From positions 4,612,501 to 4,676,500 of the forward strand of contig NZ_CP075184.1 in NCBI RefSeq assembly GCF_020510705.1: a stretch of DNA of 64,000 bases. Direction: 5' to 3'. Positions 28,739 to 37,650 of the stretch are shown here, piece by piece. Every line of letters starts with the position of its first letter. Position 1 is the first letter of the stretch. Made by a program: the position numbers and the translations under genes. Under the pieces are notes generated by a model. It saw nothing but the letters and a program-made list of their open reading frames with translations. It was not told the DNA's origin and ran no database searches. This DNA is from Acidovorax radicis (GTDB taxonomy: Bacteria; Pseudomonadota; Gammaproteobacteria; Burkholderiales; Burkholderiaceae_C).

Positions 28739-29911
28739 ATGAAAAAATTCACCGATCAACCCCTTCTGCCCGGTAGCACGCTGGGCGTGCTCGGCGGTGG
28801 CCAGTTGGGCCGCATGTTTGTGCACCAGGCCCAGGCCATGGGCTATTTCACCGCCGTGCTCGACGCCGACCCCACCAGCCCCGCCGGGCTGGTGAGCCAT
28901 CACCACATCCAGACGGGCTACGAAGACCCGCAAGGCCTGGCCGAGCTGGCCCGCCTGTCGGACGCAGTGACCACCGAGTTCGAGAACGTGCCCGCCGCTG
29001 CACTGGCCACGCTGGCCGCGCAGCGCCCCGTGTCGCCAGCGGCCAGCGCCGTGTCTGTGGCGCAAGACCGAGCGCGGGAAAAGGCCCACTTTGTGGCCTG
29101 CGGCGTGCCTTGCGCGCCGTATGCCGTGGTCGAAACCGCCGAGCAGCTGGCTGCCGTTTCAGCCGATCTGCTCCCCGGCATCCTCAAGACCGCCCGCATG
29201 GGCTATGACGGCAAGGGCCAGGCGCGTGTGAAGGCGCCCGCCGAGCTGGCCGCCGCCTGGGATTCCGTGGGCCAAGTGCCCTGCGTGCTGGAGAAGATGC
29301 TGCCCCTGCAGCTCGAATGCTCCGTCATCGTGGCGCGCAGTGCCGATGGCGCCATGGTGCACCTGCCCGTGCAGCGCAACCTGCACCGCGACGGCATCCT
29401 GGCCGTGACCGAGGTTTATGAAGGAAATTTGCCTCTAGCGCTTGCTACACAAGCGGTAGCCGCTGCGAAATCTGTAGCAGAAGGCCTGCAATACGTGGGC
29501 GTGCTGTGCGTGGAATTCTTCGTGCTGCAGGACGGCAGCCTGGTGGTCAACGAGATCGCCCCGCGCCCGCACAACAGTGGCCACTACAGCCAGAACGCCT
29601 GCGACGTGTCGCAGTTCGAGCTGCAGGTGCGCACCATGGCTCGCCTGCCGCTGACGCAGCCGCGCCAGCACAGCCCCGCAGTCATGCTCAACCTGTTGGG
29701 CGACCTGTGGTTTGCGCATGGCGATGCCGAGCAGACACCCCCCTGGGCCGAGGTGCTGGCCCTGCCCGGCACCCACCTGCACCTGTACGGCAAGCGCGAG
29801 GCCAAGCGCGGCCGCAAGATGGGCCACCTCAACGTGACCGGTTCCACGCCCGATGGCGTGCGCGCCATCGCCCTGCGCGCTGCCGCGCTGCTTGGCATTG
29901 CCCCGTTTTGA
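28739..29911 (+). CDS. purK: N5-carboxyaminoimidazole ribonucleotide synthase PurK
   Basis: PurK, an ATP-grasp enzyme, carboxylates AIR with bicarbonate. The 390-residue product starts MKKFTDQPLLPGSTLGVLGG and has GQLGRMFVHQAQAMGY, KTARMGYDGKGQARV near residue 150, CVEFFVLQDGSLVVNEIAPR near 260 and HNSGHYSQNACDVSQFE. Codons 229-248 carry a CTAG-type palindromic repeat read in frame (NLPLALATQAVAAAKSVA) just before the conserved GLQYVGVLCVEFF. Length appears unchanged. tsaC follows after 13 bp. Confidence 0.97.
   Translation: MKKFTDQPLLPGSTLGVLGGGQLGRMFVHQAQAMGYFTAVLDADPTSPAGLVSHHHIQTGYEDPQGLAELARLSDAVTTEFENVPAAALATLAAQRPVSPAASAVSVAQDRAREKAHFVACGVPCAPYAVVETAEQLAAVSADLLPGILKTARMGYDGKGQARVKAPAELAAAWDSVGQVPCVLEKMLPLQLECSVIVARSADGAMVHLPVQRNLHRDGILAVTEVYEGNLPLALATQAVAAAKSVAEGLQYVGVLCVEFFVLQDGSLVVNEIAPRPHNSGHYSQNACDVSQFELQVRTMARLPLTQPRQHSPAVMLNLLGDLWFAHGDAEQTPPWAEVLALPGTHLHLYGKREAKRGRKMGHLNVTGSTPDGVRAIALRAAALLGIAPF
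29425..29480. repeat. CTAG-type palindromic repeat inside purK
   Basis: GCCTCTAGCGCTTGCTACAC and AAGCGGTAGCCGCTGCGAAA are the two arms with their flanks. The left CTAGCGCTT is perfect. The phase (CTA GCG CTT, Leu-Ala-Leu) differs from that in leuS, ybbN and mtnN because the repeat lies in the other orientation. Confidence 0.8.
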
Positions 29912-29924
29912 AGGCCGCAGTGAC

Positions 29925-30941
29925 ATGATCCTGGATGGAAATGACCCTGCGGCCATCGCCGCCGCTGCCCACGCCGTGCGCGCCGGTGCCCTGTTGGGGT
30001 TGCCCACCGAAACCGTGTACGGCCTGGCCGCCGATGCCAGCAGTGATGCGGCGGTGGCGCAGATCTTTGCCGCCAAGGGCCGCCCCAGCGACCACCCACT
30101 GATCGTGCACGTGGCCAGCGCAGAAGGCATCGCGCACTTCGCCAGCGAGGTGCCGGATTTTGCGCAGAAGCTGGTGGATGCGTATTGGCCCGGTCCCCTC
30201 ACCCTTATCCTGCCGCGTCTGCCGGGGGTGGCAGGCGCCGCCACGGGCGGCCAGGACAGCGTGGGGCTGCGCTGCCCCGCCCACCCCGTGGCGCAGGCGC
30301 TGCTGCGGGCCTGCGCGGCGCCGGGCGACGAGGCAACCCAGGGCGGGCCGCCCGTATGGGGCGTGGCCGCTCCCAGCGCCAACCGTTTTGGCCGGGTGAG
30401 CCCCACCACCGCACAGCATGTGCAAGACGAGCTGGGAGCCGACCTGTTGGTGCTCGATGGCGGCCCCTGCGCCGTCGGTATTGAAAGCACCATCGTGGAC
30501 TGCACACGCGGTGTGCCAGTGCTGCTGCGCCCAGGCGCCGTCACGCGCGAGCAGATTGAGGCGGCGTGTGGCATCAAGCCCCTGTCCAAGGAGGACCTGC
30601 CCGCACTCACCCCCCGCGCCTCCGGCACCCTTGAAGCCCACTACGCGCCCCATGCCAAGGTCCGCCTCATGGACGCCAAGGCGCTGCAAACCGGCCTGGA
30701 TCTACTGGGAAGCGACGCCGCCCACATCGCGGTATATGCCCGCGTGGTGCTGCGATCGAAATCCCCCCGGTTGGTGATACGCCGCATGCCCGACGACGCT
30801 GCCGCCACGGCGCAGCAGCTTTTTGCGGTATTGCGCGGCTTCGATGATGAGCGGGTGAAACTGATCTGGATCGAGACCCCGCCCCCCAGCCCCGAATGGG
30901 AGGGCGTGCGTGACCGTCTCCAACGTGCGGCAGCCGCGTGA
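29925..30941 (+). CDS. tsaC: Threonylcarbamoyl-AMP synthase (Sua5/YwlC type)
   Basis: The enzyme makes threonylcarbamoyl-AMP from threonine, bicarbonate and ATP for the t6A modification of tRNA. The 338-residue product is the two-domain Sua5 form: an N-terminal YrdC domain with GLPTETVYGLAADA, AKGRPSDHPLIVHV and APSANRFGRVSPTTA, and a C-terminal Sua5 domain from about residue 235. The ATG at 29925-29927 (MILDGNDPAAIAAA) is 13 bp after the purK stop. tsaB, the partner for the second step, is 9.6 kb downstream. Confidence 0.95.
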   Translation: MILDGNDPAAIAAAAHAVRAGALLGLPTETVYGLAADASSDAAVAQIFAAKGRPSDHPLIVHVASAEGIAHFASEVPDFAQKLVDAYWPGPLTLILPRLPGVAGAATGGQDSVGLRCPAHPVAQALLRACAAPGDEATQGGPPVWGVAAPSANRFGRVSPTTAQHVQDELGADLLVLDGGPCAVGIESTIVDCTRGVPVLLRPGAVTREQIEAACGIKPLSKEDLPALTPRASGTLEAHYAPHAKVRLMDAKALQTGLDLLGSDAAHIAVYARVVLRSKSPRLVIRRMPDDAAATAQQLFAVLRGFDDERVKLIWIETPPPSPEWEGVRDRLQRAAAA

Positions 30942-31173
30942 CGGCATGACAGCGTGCCGAGTGACTCGCATCACGCCTTTGTCCCCAGGGGACGCCACCA
31001 ACGCGCAGGAGCGCAGCGGGGCGGGCTTTGCCCCGTGTCCGCGGGCCTGGGCTGCAAGGGGCAACGCACAATGCCCCCAGAATCCTCTCGCGGCTCACGG
31101 GCAGGCAACCGTGGCGCTTTACATGCGTTGACGTTGCGTCGTTAAACTACCCCTCACTTTTCTGGAGAAATAC

Positions 31174-32130
31174 ATGGCAGCAAATTGGATGCGCCGCACC
31201 GTTCTGGTCGCCGCATGTGCGTCGGCCGCGTTGCTTGCGGCTTGCGGTTCAAGCACCACCGAATCGGCCATCACGCCAACGCGTTTTATCGCGTTCGGTG
31301 ATGCCAACAGCGATGTGGGGCAAAACGGCTCGCGCTACACGGTCAACGACGGCAGCGTGAACAACTGGACGCTGCAGATCGCGGCCAAATATGACAAGTC
31401 TTTGACGGCGGCATCAGCTGGTGGAACGAGTTATGCAGTGGGCAATGCCCGCATCAAGGCCAAGCCCGACGCCGCAGGCAAAACCAGCACCCTCACCCTC
31501 ACCGAACAGATCGATAGCTTTTTGGCCAGCGGCGGCAGCTTTGGCGCCAGCGATGTGGTGTTCATGAGCGGCGGCGTGAGTGACGTGATCGCAGGCACGG
31601 CAGCCGTGCAGGCCGGCACCCAGACCGAAGCCGCGATGGTGGCGGCCTCCCGCCAGGCGGGCGAAGACATGGCCGCACAAGTCAAACGTCTGGTGGACGC
31701 GGGCGCCAAATACGTGGTACTGACCGGCACTTACGACCTAAGCAAAACACCCTGGGCCAAGTCCATCGGACGGGAATCCCTGCTGACCAACGCGAGCAGC
31801 CGCTTCAATGAAGGCCTGCTGGTGGGCATCGTGGACCTGGGTGCCAACGTGCTCTACGTGGACTCGGCTTACTATGTGAACCTGTACACCAGCTCACCCG
31901 GTAGCTACGGCTTCGAAGACGCTACCACGGCCGTGTGTACGTCGGTGGATGCCACCAATGGCATTGGCATCGGTGCAGGCCAGGTGAACTCGGCCTTGTG
32001 CAATACCTCCACGCTGCTGTCCGGGGCCAACCAGGACAAATACACTTTCGCTGACTCTGTCTACCTGTCGCCTTCGGCCCAGCGCCAGTTTGGCACCTAT
32101 GCCTACGACCGCTTGCGCGCGCGCTGGTAA
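31174..32130 (+). CDS. SGNH/GDSL-family lipoprotein lacking catalytic residues
   Basis: The 318-residue product has a lipoprotein signal (lipobox LLAAC, Cys24) and the overall plan of a GDSL esterase: FGDxxSDVG near residues 41-49, NDG, a GG.xSD block near 133-137 and a DxxH-type block near the end. The catalytic residues are changed: block I reads GDANSD, with Ala44 in place of the nucleophile Ser; block III reads GGVSD, Ser136 in place of Asn; block V reads DSVY, Tyr297 in place of His. Only Asp294 remains. It is probably a binding protein or pseudoenzyme. The reading frame is intact. It follows a CTGGAGAAA ribosome-binding site and converges with ompW. An intact paralogue lies at 32902-34044. 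Confidence 0.8.
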   Translation: MAANWMRRTVLVAACASAALLAACGSSTTESAITPTRFIAFGDANSDVGQNGSRYTVNDGSVNNWTLQIAAKYDKSLTAASAGGTSYAVGNARIKAKPDAAGKTSTLTLTEQIDSFLASGGSFGASDVVFMSGGVSDVIAGTAAVQAGTQTEAAMVAASRQAGEDMAAQVKRLVDAGAKYVVLTGTYDLSKTPWAKSIGRESLLTNASSRFNEGLLVGIVDLGANVLYVDSAYYVNLYTSSPGSYGFEDATTAVCTSVDATNGIGIGAGQVNSALCNTSTLLSGANQDKYTFADSVYLSPSAQRQFGTYAYDRLRARW

Positions 32131-32150
32131 ATTTGCAGCCTGCGCAGCAC

Positions 32151-32180
32151 AAAAAAACCGACCCGCAGGTCGGTTTTTTT
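32151..32180. terminator. Bidirectional intrinsic terminator
   Basis: A 7-bp stem, ACCGACC (32157-32163) and GGTCGGT (32168-32174), with a CGCA loop, is preceded by seven A (32151-32157) and followed by a run of T. It serves both the GDSL-like gene from the left and ompW from the right. Confidence 0.92.
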
Positions 32181-32199
32181 ATGCCCGAGAGCACCAGGC

Positions 32200-32871
32200 T
32201 CAGAAGCGGTAGCCGATGCCCACGGCAAACACGTTGGGGTTGAGTTTGATGTTGATCGACTGCCCCGACGACAGGTGTGTGGTGGTCTTCAAGAAGCTCT
32301 TGTAATAGGCCGCGTCCACGAACCAGCGCTCGTTGAAGTTCCAGACAAAACCCACCTGAGGCGTCAGCCCCCACTTGTTGTCGATCGAAGCCGTGGTCGG
32401 GTTGGCGGGGTTGCCACCTGTGACCCCTGTCAGCGCAGCCGTCGAGCGGTTCTTGAAGAACCGGCTGTACGTCACCCCCAGCCCCAGGTAAGGGCGAAAC
32501 TTGGCATTGGCTTCACCAAACCGGTACTGAGCAAACAGCGTGGCAGGTATCACTTTGGTCTCGCCGAGTTTGCCCGTACCGGCAATGGCGCCGTCGCCAT
32601 AAAAGTCGTGCTTGAACGGCAGGCCAACAGGCAGATCCAGCGCCCAGTTATCGGTCACCATGTAGTTCAACCCGCCGGTCAAGGCACTGGCTGAGCCGAC
32701 ATCCACGGTAGTGCCCGGAAAGCTGGGCGTGGACAGGTAACCGCTGCTCACCTGTGGAGCAATGTGGGTTACACCGGCGCGCGCACTGAACGTGCCCGCG
32801 ACCTGTGCACTGGCGCTGGCGCCCACCAGCAGGGTGGCAACGGCGAGGCCGATCTTGGGGAAATGGTGCAT
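32200..32871 (-). CDS. ompW: OmpW-family outer-membrane protein
   Basis: The 223-residue product has a signal peptide (MHHFPKIGLAVATLLVGASA, cleaved near ASA-QV at residue 22) and the eight-stranded OmpW barrel plan. Typical signatures include VTDNWALDLPVGLPF, PYLGLGVTYSRFF and the C-terminal strand ending NPNVFAVGIGYRF with terminal Phe. OmpW proteins carry small hydrophobic molecules across the outer membrane; here it stands between two GDSL-type lipoprotein genes. Confidence 0.93.
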   Translation of the reverse strand: MHHFPKIGLAVATLLVGASASAQVAGTFSARAGVTHIAPQVSSGYLSTPSFPGTTVDVGSASALTGGLNYMVTDNWALDLPVGLPFKHDFYGDGAIAGTGKLGETKVIPATLFAQYRFGEANAKFRPYLGLGVTYSRFFKNRSTAALTGVTGGNPANPTTASIDNKWGLTPQVGFVWNFNERWFVDAAYYKSFLKTTTHLSSGQSINIKLNPNVFAVGIGYRF

Positions 32872-32901
32872 GAGAGTTCCTTGAGGGGGTTCTGCAGGGG
32901 C

Positions 32902-34044
32902 TCAGAGCCAGCCCGCCTGGGACAACGAGCGCGAGACCAACTGCCCCATCAACTGGTGTACGTAAGGCGCGGGATGAAAGCCATCGGAAAACCCGTAGAA
33001 CTTCCACCAGTCAGCGCCGCCGGTCACACCTGCAGGCGGTGCAGCCGACAAGGCGGCAGCGGTGCAGGCGGGAAAGGTGTAGGTAGGCAGCCCATCGCTA
33101 CCTCGCCCGGTGACAGGGCAAAGCGGGGTGGTGGCATTGGCGATTTCGTACTGGGCGGGATGGTCCGCCTGGTCTTTGGATGACGCGTTGAAGTCAACGA
33201 TGGCCACGCGGCTGTCACCGGCAAAACTCGCCGCCAACTGCGTGTTGAACGCCTGGATCCACGCATCAAACACAACCACCGCCTGCGCACCGGCTGCAGC
33301 GCCTTGTGCGGCAGTGATGGAGCCCAACACCAGCTTGAAGCGCGGCGTTTTCAATATGTCCGGCACGTTCAGGACCGCGACGCGTGTGGCGCCCTTGTCC
33401 AGCGCATTGGCCTTGATCGTGACGGCAAACTGGGCGGCCAGCGTCTTCATGTAGGCGCCCCCCGCCTGTGCAAGACCTGTGGAGCCGGCAGCCAGCGCGG
33501 CGCTGACGGTGGCGGCGTCCAGCACGGTGCCCAGCACGGTTTTGTAGGCCACGCCGCCATCGCTGGCCGCTTTGAGATACGCACCGATCAAATCGGCGGC
33601 ATCGTTGGCACCCCCATCCACCAAAAGCAGGTCAGAGGCCACGTAGCCTGCAGTACCGGCATCCTTGAGCTGCTGCGTGATCGACACCGGCGACGTAGGC
33701 GCGGAGAAGTTGTTGATGCGTCCGCCACCCACTGCATAGTTGGTGCAACCTGCCTTGTTGGCAAAGTTGACGTTATCGGCTGACGCGTAATGTGCGCACA
33801 GCGTCTGGCTATAGCTGGCAGCCACACGGTCGACCCACAAAGCAGTGGCGCCCGTCCCGGTAGGAGCCGCGCCTTGTACCGTGAACTTGTAGCCAAACGT
33901 GCCGCTGTCGGCCAGACTGTCGCCCACTACCTTGACGCTTTTGATCGGGGCCAAGGGAGTGGTGTCAGCCCCTCCACCACCGCACCCCGCCAGCAACGCC
34001 GCAGCCGCCAGCGAAACCCACAATGCCTTGCGCTGAAAATTCAT
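32902..34044 (-). CDS. SGNH/GDSL hydrolase lipoprotein, catalytic residues intact
   Basis: The 380-residue product has a lipoprotein signal with lipobox LLAGC (Cys21), and the SGNH catalytic blocks: GDSLADSG (Ser43), GGANDAAD (Asn147) and DGFHPAP (Asp354, His357). The fold and the lipid anchor suggest a surface or periplasmic ester hydrolase; the substrate is unknown. A 26-bp palindrome of operator type lies 25 bp upstream of the ATG. ompW follows on the same strand after 30 bp, so both may be co-transcribed. Confidence 0.9.
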   Translation of the reverse strand: MNFQRKALWVSLAAAALLAGCGGGGADTTPLAPIKSVKVVGDSLADSGTFGYKFTVQGAAPTGTGATALWVDRVAASYSQTLCAHYASADNVNFANKAGCTNYAVGGGRINNFSAPTSPVSITQQLKDAGTAGYVASDLLLVDGGANDAADLIGAYLKAASDGGVAYKTVLGTVLDAATVSAALAAGSTGLAQAGGAYMKTLAAQFAVTIKANALDKGATRVAVLNVPDILKTPRFKLVLGSITAAQGAAAGAQAVVVFDAWIQAFNTQLAASFAGDSRVAIVDFNASSKDQADHPAQYEIANATTPLCPVTGRGSDGLPTYTFPACTAAALSAAPPAGVTGGADWWKFYGFSDGFHPAPYVHQLMGQLVSRSLSQAGWL

Positions 34045-34068
34045 CCGTATTACTCCTGCAATATTCTT

Positions 34069-34094
34069 AAAAATAGAACGACCGTTCTATTTTT
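34069..34094. promoter_or_regulatory. Perfect 26-bp palindrome, operator-like, upstream of the GDSL hydrolase gene
   Basis: AAAAATAGAACG (34069-34080) and CGTTCTATTTTT (34083-34094) are perfect inverted repeats around AC. The centre AGAACGACCGTTCT resembles the dyad sites of TetR-family repressors, and it sits 25-50 bp before the gene start. It is very similar in design to AGCACGATCGTGCT upstream of fadD. A hairpin terminator for the gene at 34205 is the alternative, but a 2-nt loop is too small for a stable hairpin. Confidence 0.65.
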
Positions 34095-34204
34095 CAGCGA
34101 TTGTATGCGGGAACGCCAAAGCGCCTCACCGGGATAACACCGATGAGGCTTGGATCGCGGCCTTTCTATCAACCGCGCGGGATGTCAGGCGTCGGGTTCT
34201 GCGT

Positions 34205-35503
34205 CTATTTGACCGCGTCAAAAACAGCGCGTGCCGCTACATGGCAAAACGGTGGTTCGTAGGCGCCGTGGTAGCTGCCGTAATAGGTCGCAAAGGCCGC
34301 CGAGGTGGGATCCGTGGGGGCCTTGCCGCCCGGCCCGTATGTCGCCTGCACCGCTGCGTCCACATCCACCGTCGTGACGTTGGTCACACCACGGTTGTCA
34401 AAGTCGGCCTTCATCACAGCCAGGTGCACTGCGGGTGGCACCGTAGGGTCGCCAGCGCCGCCACACAACATCACGCGCGCCTTGGGCGTCCACCCCAGAA
34501 GATCGTTCTTTTTGGCGGCCAGATACAGCGGGTTGCTCGAACTGGTTTGCGCACCCGCAAGAAACGCGGGCTGAAACAACGCATCGCGAGCCTGGTTGGG
34601 GGTTCCGCCCGGCAAGGCACCTGTGGTCACCAGCGTGGTGTAGTTCAGTGTGGGGCTGGGCAGCAGGTTCTCGATATAGGTCGCATAGGGCGGTTTGAAA
34701 GCATCGTTGACGTTCGCATAAACGTTGCCGTAGGTCTTCTGCCAGGCCGTGACCAGATAGGGCACAAAGAACTGCACGCCTGCAATGGCATCGGGAATAC
34801 GCAGCGAACCCGACAGGTTGTACGGCCCCGCCAGATGGGCGCCCGCCACCACGTTGAACTCCGATCCGTAATCGCGCTCCGCAGCGCGCTGCGCCGCCAT
34901 GGACGAGTGACCCCCTTGCGAATAGCCGGTGAACATGATCTTGCCCGACAGGTTCGCCCCCACAGTGCCGGCCGCGTTGCGTGCCGCGCGCACCGAGTCA
35001 ATGACCGAAGTGGCTTCAGAGTCTGCGTGCAGATAAGGATGGTAGGCATAGCCGGATTTGGCAAAACCCAGATAGTCAGTGGCCACCACGGCGTAGCCCT
35101 GGGCTGCGTACATGGCCGCCAGCAGGAACGTTTCACTGTCTTGAGGATTCGCGAGGGTATGCGGCTTTTGAACGTCCGTCCCCTTCGCATAGGCCACCAA
35201 CGCCGCAGCACCGCTGCAGCTCCCGCCGGGTACGAGCATCACGCCGGACGCATTGGTTTTTTCTCCCTCTTTCGCGCCCACGGTCGCATAGTTCAGCGCC
35301 ACCACCTTCACATCACACTTTGCTTTTCCGGTGAGCGCCTGCAATCCGCTGCTGGCCGTGGCTGCGTCAATCTGCGCGGTGGTCAGTGTGGCCAAGGTCG
35401 CTGGTGGGTCGATCAATGCACCACGCTCGGGGCCGTCGGAGCCTCCGCAGGCAACAAGCAGCAACGCGGCAGCAGCCACACAGCTCAGGCGAAAATAAGT
35501 CAT
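34205..35503 (-). CDS. Alpha/beta-hydrolase lipoprotein (secreted lipase/esterase-like)
   Basis: The 432-residue product begins MTYFRLSCVAAAALLLVACG (lipobox LLVAC, Cys19). It has the alpha/beta-hydrolase elbow GYSQGGH (Ser195), preceded by ATDYLGFAKSGYAYHPYL, and a later GGAGDPTVPP that may supply the acid; the histidine may lie in the C-terminal FCHVAAR or HGAYEPPF. It is probably an outer-membrane or periplasmic lipase or esterase. The ATG at 35501-35503 was chosen by the signal peptide. It is the fourth envelope protein of a local group with two GDSL proteins and OmpW. Confidence 0.85.
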   Translation of the reverse strand: MTYFRLSCVAAAALLLVACGGSDGPERGALIDPPATLATLTTAQIDAATASSGLQALTGKAKCDVKVVALNYATVGAKEGEKTNASGVMLVPGGSCSGAAALVAYAKGTDVQKPHTLANPQDSETFLLAAMYAAQGYAVVATDYLGFAKSGYAYHPYLHADSEATSVIDSVRAARNAAGTVGANLSGKIMFTGYSQGGHSSMAAQRAAERDYGSEFNVVAGAHLAGPYNLSGSLRIPDAIAGVQFFVPYLVTAWQKTYGNVYANVNDAFKPPYATYIENLLPSPTLNYTTLVTTGALPGGTPNQARDALFQPAFLAGAQTSSSNPLYLAAKKNDLLGWTPKARVMLCGGAGDPTVPPAVHLAVMKADFDNRGVTNVTTVDVDAAVQATYGPGGKAPTDPTSAAFATYYGSYHGAYEPPFCHVAARAVFDAVK

Positions 35504-35636
35504 GGATGGATACCTCAGGACAGTAAAGAACGACGCATCCTGCTCGCACCTGCGCTGCAGCATCCATTGGGGATAACGCGTGAATCCCGCGCTCCCAGAC
35601 ACGTAGGCGACAGCGGCAGCCCCACCCGCCTCTCGC

Positions 35637-35906
35637 TCAATCCCTGGGGCGCGTTCGGTAGCGCAGCTTCATGGTCAATATGGTGCCCGCGAGCGTCAGG
35701 GTGATCGCATTGGCCACCACGATGGGCCATGCCGCCAATGCCAGGCCATACAACAGCCACAGCGCCACGCCGGCTGTGAACACGCTGTACATCCCCAGAG
35801 AGATACCGCTCACGTCCCGCGTGCGAAAGGTGTGCAGCGCCTGGGGCACGAAACTGCAGGTGGTCAGCGCTGCGGCCAGATAGCCGATGAGTTCGGAGGT
35901 TTGCAT
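35637..35906 (-). CDS. SemiSWEET-type sugar transporter
   Basis: The 89-residue product has three membrane helices and the PQ-loop motif CSFVPQALHTFRTRDVSGIS at residues 17-36, which define bacterial SemiSWEET (MtN3/saliva) transporters; these dimerise to let sugars through. A second conserved stretch is YSVFTAGVALWLLYGLAL. The ATG at 35904-35906 gives the expected size. It lies 58 bp downstream of dacB, same strand. Substrate not predictable. Confidence 0.88.
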   Translation of the reverse strand: MQTSELIGYLAAALTTCSFVPQALHTFRTRDVSGISLGMYSVFTAGVALWLLYGLALAAWPIVVANAITLTLAGTILTMKLRYRTRPRD

Positions 35907-35964
35907 AGAGGGCGTGCGGGCACAAAAAGTATTCCGGGCGCGGCCGGGCTGCTGCCTGGATGAT

Positions 35965-37437
35965 TCACTGGTCGCGTGCGGCCCAGTCGATAAGGCTGTC
36001 GAGCACGGGCCGCGCGGCGGCCGCGTTGGCGTGGTTGACGATGGCCACCAGCACGTAGCGGCGGCCGCTGGCAGCATCCACATAACCCGCCACCGCCATG
36101 ACGTCGCGCAGGCTACCTGTTTTGAGGTGGGCCATGCCAGCGCGGCTCTGGCTGCGACGAAGGGTTCCGTCCACCCCCGAAATCGGCAGCGACGCCATCA
36201 GCTCCGGCATCACCGACGACCCCCAGGCCACCTGCAACATGCGCGCCAGCGCCTGCGCTGTGACGCGTGCGTCGCGGCTGAGCCCGGCACCGTTGTCGGT
36301 CTGCGGCACATCGGCGCCACCCATCCGCGACTGCCACCACTGGCGCAGCGCCGCACGGGCACCATCAAAAGTGGCCACTCCGTTCTTTTGGAGCGCCATC
36401 GTCAGGAACACCTGCTGCGCCATGACGTTGTTGCTGTACTTGTTCACGTCGCGCACCACTTCCGACAATGTGGGCGAAGTGAACACAAACACGGGCTTGA
36501 GGCCTGCCGGCACCTTACCGTCACGAACGCGGCCCGTGAGTTTTCCGCCCAACTCACGCCACATGCCCTCCACCACCCGCGCCGCAAAGCCGTTGGGGTC
36601 TGCTGCGGCAGCGGGCCACACCCGCTCGCCACAAGCGGCCGGATAGACGCCTTGAAATGTCACCTTCACCGGGTCAGCCAGCTGCGCCCGCAGGGCGCCG
36701 CGCCAGTCACCGCAGCCAGCGCCCTGCGCCGCCAACGCCACGCTGGCCTGGCGCTGCACACCGGACAGGGGCGGGTCATATTGAATGCGCGCCACACCTG
36801 CGGCCACATCTGGCACAAACGTCATCACCGACGACTTGTAGTTGAGCAGCAGCGCGTCCGGCGACGCGTTGTACGGCCGCAGGGGTTCGCCGTCAAAAAG
36901 TGCCGGATCTTGGTCGGGCACATCGAAGGCCGAGCGGTCCAGAACGATGTCTCCCACGATGACCTGAATCCCCTGCCCTTGCAAGCGCCGCATCAGCAGC
37001 CACAAACGCTCCATGACCATCTTGGGGTCGCCCTGTCCCTGGATGTAGACATTGCCACGCAGGCTGCCGTCCTGCACCGAGCCCTCCACAAAAACGGGGG
37101 TGTTCCATACATAAGCAGGGCCCAGTTGGTCCAGTGCAGCGTAAGTGGTCACCAGCTTCATGACCGAGGCGGGGTTGACAGGCACCTGTGCGCGGTGCGA
37201 CAGGCGTGGGGCTGTTCGCTCAGTGCCCTGGGCGTCGATCACGAGCACACTGAGCGCCTCGCGCGGCAGGCGGGCGCGGGCCAGCGCGGCCTCGACCTCC
37301 GGCGGCAGGGCCACCGGGGCGGCCACCGCGGGCTGGGCCTGGGAATCCTGCCATCCGGCACTGCACGCCAGCAGCACCGCACCGCCCAGCCATGCGAGCA
37401 CCTGGCGGCGGCCCGTGTTGAATCGCGTCGTCTTCAT
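35965..37437 (-). CDS. dacB: D-alanyl-D-alanine carboxypeptidase/endopeptidase (PBP4 type)
   Basis: DacB trims peptidoglycan cross-links in the periplasm. The 490-residue product has an N-terminal signal (a lipoprotein-like LLACS is visible near residue 25) and the three motifs of the PBP4 family: SVMK at residues 91-94, YSNN near 330 and HLKTGSLRD near 440. All catalytic residues (Ser91, Lys94) are present. The reading frame is complete and of normal length. The 213-bp gap to the divergent chemoreceptor gene holds its promoter. Confidence 0.94.
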   Translation of the reverse strand: MKTTRFNTGRRQVLAWLGGAVLLACSAGWQDSQAQPAVAAPVALPPEVEAALARARLPREALSVLVIDAQGTERTAPRLSHRAQVPVNPASVMKLVTTYAALDQLGPAYVWNTPVFVEGSVQDGSLRGNVYIQGQGDPKMVMERLWLLMRRLQGQGIQVIVGDIVLDRSAFDVPDQDPALFDGEPLRPYNASPDALLLNYKSSVMTFVPDVAAGVARIQYDPPLSGVQRQASVALAAQGAGCGDWRGALRAQLADPVKVTFQGVYPAACGERVWPAAAADPNGFAARVVEGMWRELGGKLTGRVRDGKVPAGLKPVFVFTSPTLSEVVRDVNKYSNNVMAQQVFLTMALQKNGVATFDGARAALRQWWQSRMGGADVPQTDNGAGLSRDARVTAQALARMLQVAWGSSVMPELMASLPISGVDGTLRRSQSRAGMAHLKTGSLRDVMAVAGYVDAASGRRYVLVAIVNHANAAAARPVLDSLIDWAARDQ

Positions 37438-37650
37438 GCGAGGAGTCTAGACCAGCACCACGATCGATCTGTGTGGCGCGAGCGCCACCGCGGCGCCGTG
37501 ATGGCGCATGGAATGATCCCTACATGACATCCGTATTTACACTACGCAACAGATTCGGAGCATCAGGCTGGAGGCATCCATGTTCACCGCCTTTTCAGCA
37601 ACAGTCTTCTCAACCCAAAAAATCTCCAATCTCCATACAGCAGGGTGTCT

